Origin: Aquila chrysaetos chrysaetos
Taxonomy: Eukaryota > Chordata > Aves > Accipitriformes > Accipitridae
Direction of reading: 5' to 3'
NCBI RefSeq assembly: GCF_900496995.4
Contig: NW_024470326.1
Span: forward strand, 124,001 to 188,000
DNA length: 64,000 nucleotides
Each line of letters opens with the position of its first letter. Position 1 is the first letter of the stretch. A model generated the notes under the pieces. The model made no database searches, was not told where the DNA came from, and saw nothing but the letters and a program-made list of their open reading frames with translations. Made by a program: the position numbers and the translations under genes. Below, piece after piece: positions 21,901 through 32,117 of the stretch.

Positions 21901-24900
21901 GAGGCCAGGTCTACCCCGACCTTGCGGGCATGGAGGGCAGGTCTAGTCCACGGGCGGCAGCAGGGAGGCCAGGTGTACCACGCCCGCACCGTTTCGGAGG
22001 CCAGGTCTTCCTCACCTGTGCCGGTAGGGAAGCCAGGTCTACCCCGCCCACGCCAGTAGGGAGGCCAGTTCTACCCACCCCACACCGATACGGAGGCCAG
22101 GACAACCCCGCCCACATGGGTATGGAGGCAAGTTCTACACCGCCCTTGCTGGTATGGAGGCCAGATCTACCCTGCCCTTGCCGGTCTGGAGGCCAATTAG
22201 ACCCCTCACTTACCAATACGGAGGCCAGGTCTACCTTGTCCATGCCATTAGGGAGGCCAGGACAACCGCGCCCTCACCGGTAGGGAAGCCAGGTCTAGCC
22301 TGCCCACGCCGATACAGAGTCCAGTTCAACCCGTCTGCGCTGGTAGGGAGGCCAGGTCTTCCCTGCCCTTGCTGGTACAGAGGCCCGGTCTACCCCACCT
22401 GCGTTGGTACGGAGGCCAAGTCTACCCCTCCTTTACCGGTAGGGAGGCCATGTCTACCCCGCCTGCGCTGGTAGGAAGCCAGGTCTACCCCACCCGTGTG
22501 ATAGGGAGGCCAGGTCTACGCTGTCAGTGAGCGTAGGGAGGCCAGGTGTACCCCACAATCGCCGGCAGGGAGGTCTGGTCTACCCTGCCCATGCGGGTAT
22601 TGAGGACTGGTCTACCCAACCATCGCCAGCAGGAAGGCCAGGTCTACCTCGCCCATGCTGGTAGGGAGGCCAGCTCAACTGCGCCCGCGCCGGTAGGGAA
22701 GCCAGCTCTACCCTGCCCACGGTGATACAGAGGCCAGGTCAACCCCGTCCACGCCGGTAGGGAGGGCAGGTCTTCCCCGCCCTTGCTGATACGGTGGCAG
22801 GGTCTACCACGCCCGTGCCGGTAGGAAAACCAGGAATACCATGCCCGTGCGGTTAGGGAGGCCATTTCTACCCCATTAGCGCAGGTAGGGAGGCCAGGTC
22901 TAACCTGCACATGCCAGTAGGGAGCCCAGGTCTGCCCTGCCCACACCGATACGGAGGCCAGGACAACCCCACCCTCGTGGGTATGGAGGCAAGTTCTACC
23001 CCGCACTTGCTTGCAGGGACGACAGGTCTACCCCGCCTGTGTGGGTAGGGGGTCCAGTTCTACCCCTCCCTTACCAATAGGGAGCCCAGGTCTACTTCGT
23101 CCACTCCGGTAGGGAGGCCAGGTCTACCCCACAAGCGCTAGCAGGGTGGTCTGGTCTATCCTGTCCGTGCGGGTAGTGAGGCCTGGTCTGCCACACTGGC
23201 GCCGGCAGGAAGGCCTGGTCTACCAACCATTGCCAGCAGGCAGGCCATGTCTACCTCGCCCACGCCACTAGGGAGGCCAGGTCAACCCCTTCCATGCCAG
23301 TAGGGAGGCCAGGTATACGCCCCCACGCGGGTAGGGAGGCCAGGTCTACCCCATTAGCATCGGTAGGGAGGCCAAGTCTACCCCATCCGCCCCGGTAGAT
23401 AGGCCAGGTCTACCCTGCCGGCACCGCTAGAGAGGCCAGGTCTACACCGCCTGCATGGGTAGGGAGGCCAGGTCTACCCCACAAGCGCTGGCAGGGTGGC
23501 CTGGTCTACTCAACCATTGCAAGCAGGGAGGCCAGGTCTACCTCACCCATGCCGGTAGGGAAGCTAGGTCTACCCTGCCCACGCCGATACGGAGGCCAGG
23601 TGAACCCTGTCCGTGCCGCTAGGGAGGGCAGGTCTTCCCCGCCCTTGCTGGTACAGTGGCAAGGTCTACCCTTCCCATGCGGGTAGGGAAGACAGGCCCA
23701 CGCCGGTAGGGAGGGCAGGTCTACCCGCCCACACCAGTAGGGAGGCCAGGTCAACCCTGCCCACGCCAGTAGGGAGGCCACGTCGACCCCACCTGCGACA
23801 GTAGGGAGGCCAGGTCTACTCCACCACATGGGTAGGGAGGCCAGGTCTACCCTGCCCTTGCTGTTAGGGAGGCCAGGTCTACCCTGCCCTTGCTGGTAGG
23901 GAGGACAGGTCTACGCCCCCAAGTGGGTAGGGAGGCAAGATCTACCCCTCCCTTACTAGTAGGGAGGCCATGTCTAGCACGCCCGTGCAGGTAGGGAGGC
24001 CAGGTCTACCCCATTAGCGAGGGTGGGTAGGCTAGGTCTACCCCATCACCCAGGTACGGAGGCCATGTCTACCTTGCCTGTGCTGGTAGGGAGGCCATGT
24101 CTACCCCACCTGCTCCGTTAGGAAGCCAGGTCTAGCCCACCCGCGCGATAGAGAGGCCAAGTCTATCCTGTCCGCGAGTGTGGGGAGGCCAAGTGTACCC
24201 TGACCAGGCGGTTAGGGGGTCAGATCTACCCGGCCCCTGCGGGTAGGGAGGCCAGGTCTACCCTGCCTGCGCCAGTAGGGGGGCCAGGTCTACCCTGCTG
24301 GCGCTGGTGGGGAGGCCAGGTCTACACCGCCCGCGCCAGTAGGGAGGCCAGGTCTTCGCCCCTGCGCGGGTAGGGAGGCCAGGTCTACCCCATTAGCACA
24401 GGTAGGGAGGCCCAGTCTACCCTGCCCATGCAGTTAGGGAGGCCAGATCTACCCCACCCCTGTGGTTAGGAAGGCCAGGTCTACCCATCCCGCGCCAGTA
24501 GGGAGGCCAGGTCTACACCCCCGCGCAGGTAGGGAGGCCATATCTACCCCTCCCTTACTAGTAGGGAGGCCAGGTCTACCCGCCTGCGCCAGTAGGGAGG
24601 CCAGGTCTACCTACCCCATACCGATATGGAGGCCAGGACAACAGCGCCCACGTGGGTATGGAGGCAAGTTCTACCCTGCCCGTGCGTAGGGTGGCCGGGT
24701 CTACCCTGCCCATGCGATTAGGGAGGCCAGATCTACCCCGCCCCTCTGGGTAGGGAGGCCAGGTCTACCCCGCCCACACCAGTAGGGAGACCAGGTCTAC
24801 CGCATTAGCGCGGGTAAGGAGTCCAGGTCTACCCTATCCGCCCCGGAATGGAGGTCAGGTCTACCTGCCTGCGCGGGTAGCGAGGCCAGATCTACACCTC

Positions 24901-25919
24901 CCTTACTAGTAGGGAGGCCAGGTCTACCATGCTCGTGCGGGTAGGGAGGCCAGGTCTACCCCGCCTGCACCGGTACGGAGCCCATTCTACTTATCCCTTA
25001 CCGTTAGGGTGGCCATGTCTACCCTGCCTGCGCTGGCAGGAAGCCAGGTCTACCCCACCCGCGTGATAGGGTGGCCAGGTCTACCCTGTCCGTGAGCGTA
25101 GGGAGGCCAGGTCTACCCTTCCATGCGGTTTGGGAGGGCAGATCTACGCTGCCCCTGTGGGTAGGGAGGCCAGGTCTACCCTGCCGCGCAAGTAGGGAGG
25201 CCAGATCTACCCCGCCCCTGTGGGCAGGGAGGCCAGTTCTACCCCTCCCTTACCGATAGGGAGGCCATGTCTATCTTGCACATGCCGGTAGGGAGGCCAG
25301 GTCTACCCCACAAGTGCCTGCGGGGTGGTCTGGTCTACCCTGCCTGTGCGGGTAGTGAGGACTGGTCTTCCACAACCATTGCCAGCAGGGAGGCCAGGTC
25401 TACCCCGCCCACGCCAGTAGGGAGGCCAGTTCTACCTCTGCCTTACCGATAGGGAGGCCAGGTCTACCCCATCCGCCCCGGTAGGAAGGCCAGGTCTACC
25501 CCGCTTGTGCCGGTAGGGAGGCGAGGTCTACCCACCCCACACCGATACAGAGGCCAGGACAACCCCACCCACGCGGGTACGGAGGCAAGTTCTACCCCGC
25601 CCTTGCCAGTCAGGAGGCCAGTTCGACCCCTCCCTTACCGATAGGGAGGCCAGGTCTACCCTACCTGCACCAGCAGGGAGGCCTGGTCTAGCCAAACATT
25701 GCCAGCAGGGAGGCCAGGTCGACCCCGTCTGCACCAGTAGGGAGGCCAGGTCTACCCTGCCCACGCTGCTAGGGAGGGCAGCTCGACCCCGTCCGCACCG
25801 GTAGGGAGGCCAGGTCTATTCCGCCGCGTGGGTAGGGAGGCCAGATCTACCCTTCCTTTACTAGTAGGAAGGTCAGGTCTACCATGCCCGCACGGGCAGG
25901 GAGGACAGGTCTACCCCAC
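21901..25919. repeat. Minisatellite, part B (simple unit of about 32 bp)
   Basis: About 125 units near gtagggaggccaggtctacc plus ccgcccacgccg, with 32-base spacing between many successive gggaggcca starts. Units vary by substitution and small indels, which suggests age. Each unit has a short dyad: GGTAG and CTACC flank an 11-base centre. The array stops exactly at the retroviral TGTCGTGGT end at 25,920. Confidence 0.95.
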
Positions 25920-26080
25920 TGTCGTGGTTTAACCCCAACCAGCAGCTAAGCACCACGCAGCCACTCAGTCACTCCCCGCCCCCGACCCAGTGGGATGGGG
26001 GAGAAAATCGGGAAAAAAGAAGCAAAACCCACGGGTTGTGATAAGAACAGTTTAATAGAACAGAAAAGAAGAAACTAATA
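25920..26080 (-). mobile_element. 3' part of an ERVL-type LTR (R-U5 fragment)
   Basis: The reverse complement of this piece matches 58,590-58,755 closely, including the ATTAAA signal and the terminal ACCACGACA. U3 is missing. Its inner end at about 26,080 is joined to the protease of a different retrovirus, so this is not that element's own LTR. Confidence 0.8.
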
Positions 26081-26081
26081 C

Positions 26082-26340
26082 ATATGGCTTCACAGTGGCT
26101 TTCTGTCCCTCTGGGTTGCTTATTAGCACAGGTTTTGCTGCAATAAAACTATTTGAAACTCCACCTACACCCAACACTCCTTCCGCATTTACAACTAATG
26201 GCCATGAGGAGGGCCAGTTACGCTGTGCTATGATGGTCATATTAGCCCCAGAGTCCAGCAAACCTATCAATTTTATCTGTGATGGGGATGCATTTGCCAT
26301 AGTGAGGGTACAGGTCATTTGTGGCCTGCTTTCTGTAATG
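26082..26340 (-). pseudogene. Retroviral protease remnant (pro)
   Basis: Aspartic protease of the beta-like element. The active-site triad reads LLDSGAN at 26,247-26,255 (DSG, where DTG or DSG is normal), followed by an ADG-type GVGGV flap region. The C-terminus is replaced: the last six or so codons and the stop at 26,052-26,054 come from the adjoining ERVL-type LTR. The usual C-terminal GRD/N-type helix is missing, so it is inactive by truncation. Confidence 0.75.
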
Positions 26341-26344
26341 CATT

Positions 26345-26802
26345 GCGACTAAAATACCTGCAGCTTTCCAGTGGACCCAAAACCTTGAGTACCACGAATT
26401 ACCTGTTCTGTTGCAGGCACACGGCTCATAAATGGTACAAGTTGAGCAATTCGTGTGCCTCCTTTTATAGTGACTGGAGGGGTTGCAGTAGATACCATTG
26501 CACATATTTGCCTGTGATAATCAGCATCAATAACTCCCACAGGCACCATTAACCCTTGCAAAGTACTACTTGATTCCTATTAGTAAGGCACTTAATCCTT
26601 TACCAATTGGTCCCCAGGCTTCCAGGGGCACTTTGTGCACTCCTGGGGTAGATAAAGTTACTGTGTGGGCGGTGCATACATCCATCCCGGCTGCTCCTTG
26701 GGTTTGTCCCCGTAACTTGTCACAAAGGCTTGTGGTGTCTGCGCTGGCTGTTGTACCAGAAAGGGGTTGCTGGAGTGGTAGGGCATTTGTGTCTGCACGC
26801 AC
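26345..26802 (-). pseudogene. Retroviral dUTPase remnant
   Basis: Trimeric dUTPase family, which hydrolyses dUTP to dUMP and pyrophosphate. Visible motifs are GAAGMDVCTA (motif 1), a GLMVPVGVIDADYHRQI stretch (motif 3), GTRIAQLVPF (motif 4) and RGTQGFGSTG (motif 5, glycine-rich). The first and later motifs lie in different frames, with a break near 26,560. Placement just before protease is typical of betaretroviruses. Confidence 0.8.
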
Positions 26803-26829
26803 CCCTCATGCTCTTTATGCCGTTTCCGA

Positions 26830-27010
26830 CTGGAGGGGTTGACCGTTAGCATGAAATTTAGATTTACATTGCTTTGCAAAGTGTCCCAGCTTTCCGCACT
26901 TAAGACATGTAGTGCTCCCACGGCCACCTGCCCGGCTCCTCCTTTTCTATTTTTAGCGGACAGTTAGCCTTGACATGTCCAGCCTGCCCGCAGTAACATT
27001 TCTGATTAGA
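26830..27010 (-). pseudogene. Nucleocapsid zinc-knuckle region (gag)
   Basis: Two knuckles are visible. The second, CLKCGKLGHFAKQC at 26,866-26,907, fits CX2CX4HX4C. The first, CYCGQAGHVKANC at 26,960-26,998, is one residue short between the first two cysteines. Two knuckles are usual in class II retroviruses. Confidence 0.75.
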
Positions 27011-27036
27011 CATACGCATTGCAGACATAGCTGTAG

Positions 27037-27843
27037 CTAATGCAGACATTTGTGTTCAACAGAGCCCACCTTCCCGCAAGCCATAATCATAGCTTCTAGG
27101 GTTGGATCCCCATGGAGCATCTCAATCACCTTTTGACAATCTGTGTTAACATTGTCACGGGCTAACTGTTTTACCAGCATTTCTCGTATATGTGCATCAA
27201 ATACCTGCCGCTCTATAGCCCCCATCAATTTCTCTACAAATGACAGAAACGGCTTTTTAGCCCCCTGTTTAATCATGGTATATCTTGCCTTAGGCTCTGC
27301 CAGCTCCGCCGTTCGGAGCAAAGCTTCTACACCAATAGTCTTTACTTGCTCCAATACAAGTGGATGCCATTAAGCCTGATGTTGAGGATTATTAAATTGA
27401 CCAGTCCCGGTCAGAACATCAGCTCCGTTACCATAACGTGGATCAGTTTGTGAAAGCTGCAAATTGTGTACTGCTTGCACCTCTGTTCTTTGAGTCCAGA
27501 TACTACACAAAACAGTGCATTGCACAGGTTGGAAAATAATTTGAGCAATTTGAGCAATATCATAAAGAGTCATTTCTTCCATAGTTAATAGGCGTATTAA
27601 TTGCTTAACTGCGGGGGAGTTGGGACCATATTGCGCAGTTGTCTTTTGTAAATCCTGTATAACTTTCCACGAATATGGTCTATGTTCATCCATAATTCCT
27701 TGTCCTGGATCATCCCGTACCACGGGGAAAGCCATCACCCCAGTCCCTCTTAAATTCGTTTCACCGGAGTTGCCTGCTGTTACAGGAACGTTAATTTGCT
27801 CGGATAGGTCCCATTTTCCTTCTTGCAGAGCTCGAGCTTTCAC
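27037..27843 (-). pseudogene. Capsid region (gag)
   Basis: The N-terminal capsid domain lies at about 27,370-27,843 and the C-terminal domain at 27,037-27,354. The latter contains a major homology region-like FLSFVEKLMGAIERQV. A stop at the end of the first part separates them. Capsid forms the viral core shell. Not functional here. Confidence 0.75.
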
Positions 27844-27915
27844 CTGCTGCCAGAATTTCAGGGGGTTGTGGGGGCTGACAGTAAATCGAGCCGGCGGAAG
27901 GACCCAGGCCTGACC

Positions 27916-28350
27916 TCAGCAACGCAAGCCTCCCTGTAATTGTCCCTCCTTCGGTGTTCCCGCAGACCCCCCAGATTCAGGATCCCCCATATCATTGTCC
28001 ATGGGATCATCCCAATCCTCTGATGTTTCAGCTGGCAGAGGGGGGTACAGGCATGAGGTCCCCTGTTCCCCTCCCCGCACCTGGGGGGGGCTATTCATCC
28101 CTTCTGGATCCTCTGAATCAGGCGGCAAGGGGGGGGCGGACGGGTTAACCGGCGCCTCTGCCGTTTCAGCGGGGCATACGTCACTACCAGGAAGCAAGTC
28201 CTGGGGCTGCTTATATGTTCTATCTTTAATAGTCCGAGGATGTCCTGAGGGCCGCTCATCATCAGAGTCATCAATGAAAGGGTTCTTTTGTCGGCCCCGT
28301 GGCTTTGGCTGCCCTGCGCGCTTGCCAGAGGACTGGGCAACAGACCCCAT
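27916..28350 (-). pseudogene. Gag linker, proline- and acid-rich region
   Basis: About 144 codons between matrix and capsid, rich in proline, aspartate and serine (for example NPSAPPLPPDSEDPEG and DDPMDNDMGDPESGG). It includes PSAPPLPP, similar to late-domain type proline motifs. It is out of frame with matrix. Confidence 0.6.
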
Positions 28351-28406
28351 GTCCTCTGTGGGAGAGGACTGCCCTCCCCCGCGATGGGACGTCTGGCTCC
28401 TTCATC

Positions 28407-28697
28407 CTATCCCTTTGTTCTTAATGTCTTTGATGGTTTCAAGGAGCAGTACCATGTCATCAGGAGGCTGGCTGCCTCCTTAGACCCTCGGGACGCACTG
28501 TCAAACAGCTTGTCCCCGAGTCCTTGCCACACAGGCACACTAAATGCAGTCACTGTGTCTGCTTTATATCCATGTTGCTTGCCCCATGAGAGCATTTTCC
28601 GCAACACCAACTCTTCTACTTTAAGTCCTCTCTTTTGCAAAATTACTTTCCACATATTTACAATTCCGGCGTCTGCTTTACTGAGGGTCCCGCCCAT
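28407..28697 (-). pseudogene. Matrix region (gag start)
   Basis: An ATG at 28,697 begins MGGTLSKADAG, with glycine 2 suited for myristoylation. The helical matrix follows (WKVILQKRGLKVEE). It lies 134 bases downstream of the primer-binding site, as expected for a gag start. The frame ends after about 96 codons. Confidence 0.75.
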
Positions 28698-28830
28698 GTT
28701 CCCGGCAGCTCACCTGTTTATCTCCAGGTGTCAAGTATTGGTCCGGACTAGCAGCTCTCCCCGCCGCTCTCAAGCTATGCCGGGCTCCGTCTCCACTGCT
28801 CTCCTCGCAGTCACAAGCATAATTTACAGC

Positions 28831-28848
28831 ATCACGTCGGGGTCACCA
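28831..28848 (-). other. Primer-binding site, tRNA-Trp type
   Basis: The minus strand reads TGGTGACCCCGACGTGAT, which is the tRNA-Trp type site known from avian alpharetroviruses. It lies two bases inside the LTR terminus at 28,851. Confidence 0.85.
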
Positions 28849-28859
28849 ATTGTCGTGGT

Positions 28860-29419
28860 GATACCACACCTGTGCCGGTAGAGAGGCCAAGTCTACCTCG
28901 CTAGCGCCAGTAGGGTGGCCATGTCTACCCCGGACCATCAGGTAGGGATACGAGGCCTACCACAGAGGGTCAGGTAGGGAGGGCAGGTCTACCGCCAGGC
29001 GACAGCAGGGACAGCAGTTGTACCCCGGAGTACCAGTAGGGGTATCGGTACTACCCCCAAGTACCCGGGGGGAGGGGTACTGGTGCTTCCCCAGAGTACT
29101 AGCGGGGGTATCGGTACTACCCTGGAGTACCAGTAAGGGTACCAGTGGTATGCCGGAGGATCATGTAGGGGACACCAGGTCTACCCCACCCGCATGGGTA
29201 GGGAGGCCAGGTCAACAACGCGCTTGCCGGTAGGGAGGCCAGGTCTACCCCGACATTGTGGGAACGGTGGCCAGGTTCTACCCCGGAGCATCAGGTAGGG
29301 ATAGAATGCGTACCCCAGAGGGTCAGGTAGGGAGGGGTCAGTACCGCCGGGCGCCAGCAGGGACAGCAGTTGTACCCCGGAGTACCAGTAGGGGTATCGG
29401 TACTACCCCCAGGTACCGG
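28860..29419. repeat. Minisatellite, part C
   Basis: Same family as the large array. Best match is the 300-bp block of part A (for example 20,935-21,243). It is bounded on both sides by the nonamer TGTCGTGGT (28,851-28,859 and 29,420-29,428). Confidence 0.9.
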
Positions 29420-29853
29420 TGTCGTGGTCGAGACGGACAAACGACAAGTAAGCATTCTTATAGTACAAGCAAAGAAGGGTATTTTTAATACCAAAAGCCA
29501 GCAAATTTATACCTATTATACTTGTTACCTTGTACATATGTCTGTCCCTTATTGGTCAGAAAGTTGTCAGAAGTTGTTTTTCTCACCCCTCATTGGGTGG
29601 CTTTTTTCAGGTTCCTTATCACAACTGCAAACGGTCAACACATTCCTTAACCTTAGTTTCCCAGGCATTCTTCTCCTCCTTTCTTGTTCTCTCACGGGAA
29701 CTGCAGTCTTGTCAAGGTCATTATCCTCCCCAGGCCCCTCGGTCCAGCCAAGGTCCTCCACAGGCGGGCAAACAGGGCGTGGCGCATCACAAAGGGCGTG
29801 GCACGGCAGTTTGTGCATCTGTTCTCGCAGGCAGGGCGTGCAGGTAGGGCGCA
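29420..29853 (-). mobile_element. Class II-type LTR
   Basis: On the minus strand it starts TGCGCCCTACC after a G-rich tract, carries CCAAT motifs (near 29,550 and 29,590), a TATA-like GGTATAAATT near 29,505-29,515, ATTAAA and ends ACCACGACA. The last nine bases equal those next to the tRNA-Trp primer site at 28,851, so it probably belongs to the same kind of element as the gag-pro fragment. Confidence 0.6.
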
Positions 29854-29867
29854 GCCCCCCCTCTTCC
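29854..29867 (-). other. Polypurine tract beside the LTR
   Basis: The minus strand reads GGAAGAGGGGGGGC directly ahead of the LTR start, as before a 3' LTR. The internal sequence that should lie further right is absent; CR1 starts within a few bases. Confidence 0.5.
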
Positions 29868-29879
29868 CAGCTCAAGAAG

Positions 29880-30480
29880 GCTACTCAAGCGGTGGGCATT
29901 GGCCCAGAGGGAGACCCAGGGATGGTTGCCACTCAGATGCAAGCCATTGCTAGGAAAAATGTGGCGACGCAGACAGAGCTCCCATGGAAATGTGCAGCTG
30001 TCCAGGTCTCTGGCTGCAGGGAGTGCCTGAGTCTATCACTGATGACGGAGGGCAGCGGGGGCACCTCTCATGTGAGGTGTGACCAGGTGAATGAACTGCT
30101 CAGCCTGGCAGTAGAGCTGAAGGAGAAGTGGAAAGGTTGAGGAGTATCAGGGAGTGTGAGAGGGAGATAGATTGGTGGGCCCACACCCTACCATCCCTGA
30201 GGCAGAGGCAGCAGATGGAGGCTCCGCAAGAAGTGGAGGTTCCCCTGCCATCTTGCCACCAGGCAGGAGGGGACCTAAGAGATGGAGGGGAATGGATAGA
30301 GGTCCCTGCTCGGGGAGGCAGGCGAATCCCCTCCGCTCCCTCACCTTCGCAGTTGCCCCTACACAACAGGTATGGGGCTGGCACTTGAGGACCAGGTCAG
30401 TGAAGATCAGGGTGTAGATGAAGCCCTATCTAGGGAGGTGCCTAGGCTCAGTCAGGCAAAAGAAAATGAAAAAAGAAAAG
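29880..30480 (+). pseudogene. CR1 ORF1 region
   Basis: It reads SGCRECLSLSLM followed by HVRCDQVNELLSLAVELK, the cysteine-rich pattern of CR1 ORF1, which is an RNA-binding protein. A frameshift near 30,138 leads into VERLRSIRECEREIDWW, a charged helical region. The start codon is not clear. Confidence 0.65.
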
Positions 30481-30830
30481 GAGGGTAATTGTCATAGGCA
30501 ACTCCCTTCTGAGGGGGACAGAGGGCCCAATATGCAGACCTGACCCATCCCACAGGGAAGTCTGCTGCCTCCCTGGGGCCTGGGTAAAAGACATTACCAG
30601 GAAACTCCCTGGTCTGGTTCGGACCTCTGATTATTACCCATTGCTGGTTGTGCAGGTTGGCAGTGATGAGATTGCAGAGAGAAATCCAAAGGCAATCAAA
30701 ACGGACTTCAGGGCACTGGGGCGGTTAGTGGAAGGACCAGGAGCACAGGTAGTGTTTTCCTCAATCCCTTCAGGGCAGGGAAATACACTGAAAGGAACAG
30801 AAAACACACCTGGTTAATACGTGGCTCAGA
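30481..30830 (+). pseudogene. CR1 ORF1 esterase-like domain
   Basis: The frame contains VIVIGNSLLRGTEGP (the GNSLL block) and LLVVQVGSDEIAERN, as in the SGNH-type esterase domain reported for CR1 ORF1 proteins. Substrate is unknown. Stops interrupt it past 30,815. Confidence 0.6.
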
Positions 30831-31074
30831 GGCTGGTGCCATCAGTGGAATTTGGGTTTTTTGATCATGGGGAGGTTTACACGGCACCGGGCTTGCTAGT
30901 GACAGATGCTTTTCAGCTAACTCAAAGGGGTAAACAGAATCCTCGCTCATGAGATGGCGGGGCTCATAGAGAGGGCTTTAAACGAGGTTTGAAGGGGATA
31001 AGGGATAAAACTAGGTGCACCAGAGATGAGCCTGGGGGCAGCATGCTGATGTTAGGGGTGGATTCGATAGGCCA

Positions 31075-31875
31075 GCTCAAATGCATCTATGCCAATGCAC
31101 GCAGCATGGGCAATAAACAGGAGGAGCTGGAAGACATCGTGCAGCAGGATAGATAAGACTTAGTCACCATCAAGGAAACATGGTGGGACGACTCCCATGA
31201 CTGGCGTGCTGCAATGGATGGATACAAGCTCTTCAGAAGGGATAGGCAAGGTAGAAGAGGTGGTGGGGTGGCTCGCTATGTTAGGGAATGTTTGGACTGG
31301 ACAGAGCTACACATTCTGATGACAAGGTGGAGTGCTTATGGGTGAGGATGAGAGGGAAAGCCAATAAGGCAGATATTGTGCTGGAAGACTGTTACAGACC
31401 ACCTGACCAGGTTGAAGAGACGGATGAATCATTCTACAAGTGGCTGGCAGTAGTCTCAGAATCGTGTGCCCTTGTCCTTGTGGGGGATTTTAACTTTCCA
31501 GATATCTGCTGGAAATACAACACAGCAGTGAGTAAACAATCTAGGAGGTTCCTGGAGTGTGTGGAAGATAACATTGTGACACAGCTGGTAGGTGAGCCAA
31601 CCAGGGGAGGAGCTTTGATAGATCTATTGTTTACGAACAGGGAAGGAGTGGTGGGAGGTGTGATGGTCGGAGGCCGTCTTGGGCTTAGCGACCATGAAAT
31701 GATAGAATTCTCAATTCTTGGTGAGGCAAGGAGGGTGGTCAGCAAAACCACCACTATGGACTTCCGGAGGGCAAACTTTGGCCTCTTCGAGGCACTGGTT
31801 GAGAGTCCCTTGGGAGACGGTCCTGAAGGGCAAAGGGTCCAGGAGGATGAACAGTCTTTAAGAAGGGAATCCTAA
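31075..31875 (+). pseudogene. CR1 ORF2 endonuclease domain
   Basis: An apurinic-like endonuclease that nicks target DNA. Visible blocks are YANARSMGNKQEELE, KETWWDDSHDW, GGGVARYVRE, VLVGDFNFPDICW and LSDHEMIEF, the last including the catalytic SDH. In-frame stops near 31,155-31,160 break the N-terminal part; the clean frame runs from 31,288 to 31,875. Confidence 0.9.
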
Positions 31876-32117
31876 TGGCTCAGGACCAGGCTATTCCCAT
31901 GTGCCGCAAGTTGAACCGCCGAGGAAAACGACTGGACTGGCTGAATGGGGAGCTTTTGCAAGGCGTCAAGGAAAAAAGGAGAGTATATCATCTCTGGAAG
32001 ACAGGGCGGGCAGCTTGGGAGAAGTACAGGGATCTTGTTAGATCATACAGAGAGGAAATTAGAAAGGCAAAAGCTCAGCTAGAACTAAATCTGGCCACTA
32101 TTGTAAGGGACAACTAA

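Larger units (their letters stand above)
26080..28859 (-). mobile_element. Beta-like (class II) endogenous retrovirus fragment: gag-dUTPase-protease
   Basis: Read on the minus strand the order is primer-binding site, leader, matrix, a proline-rich region, capsid, zinc knuckles, dUTPase, protease. dUTPase ahead of protease is the betaretrovirus arrangement. Reverse transcriptase, integrase and envelope are absent. Several stops and frameshifts break gag and pro, so no polyprotein can be made. The 5' LTR is reduced to its last nine or so bases (28,851-28,859) and minisatellite follows; the 3' side is cut in protease by the ERVL-type LTR piece. Confidence 0.85.

Noticed and set aside
21911-22474. 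Open frames of 60-120 codons on both strands across the minisatellite
   Set aside because: They only translate the repeat unit in several frames; no start context, no domain, and frames change with each indel.
17572-25919. Repeat spacing of about 32 bp resembles a CRISPR array
   Set aside because: There are no unique spacers, the units are directly abutting and diverged, no cas genes occur, and the context is a vertebrate genome.
26052-26318. A complete retroviral protease gene
   Set aside because: The C-terminus comes from the neighbouring LTR, so the frame is only a truncated remnant.
28860-29419. A transposon insertion with a 9-bp target duplication
   Set aside because: The bounded sequence is minisatellite without terminal repeats or coding, and the 9-mer is the natural LTR terminus, so recombination is more likely than transposition.
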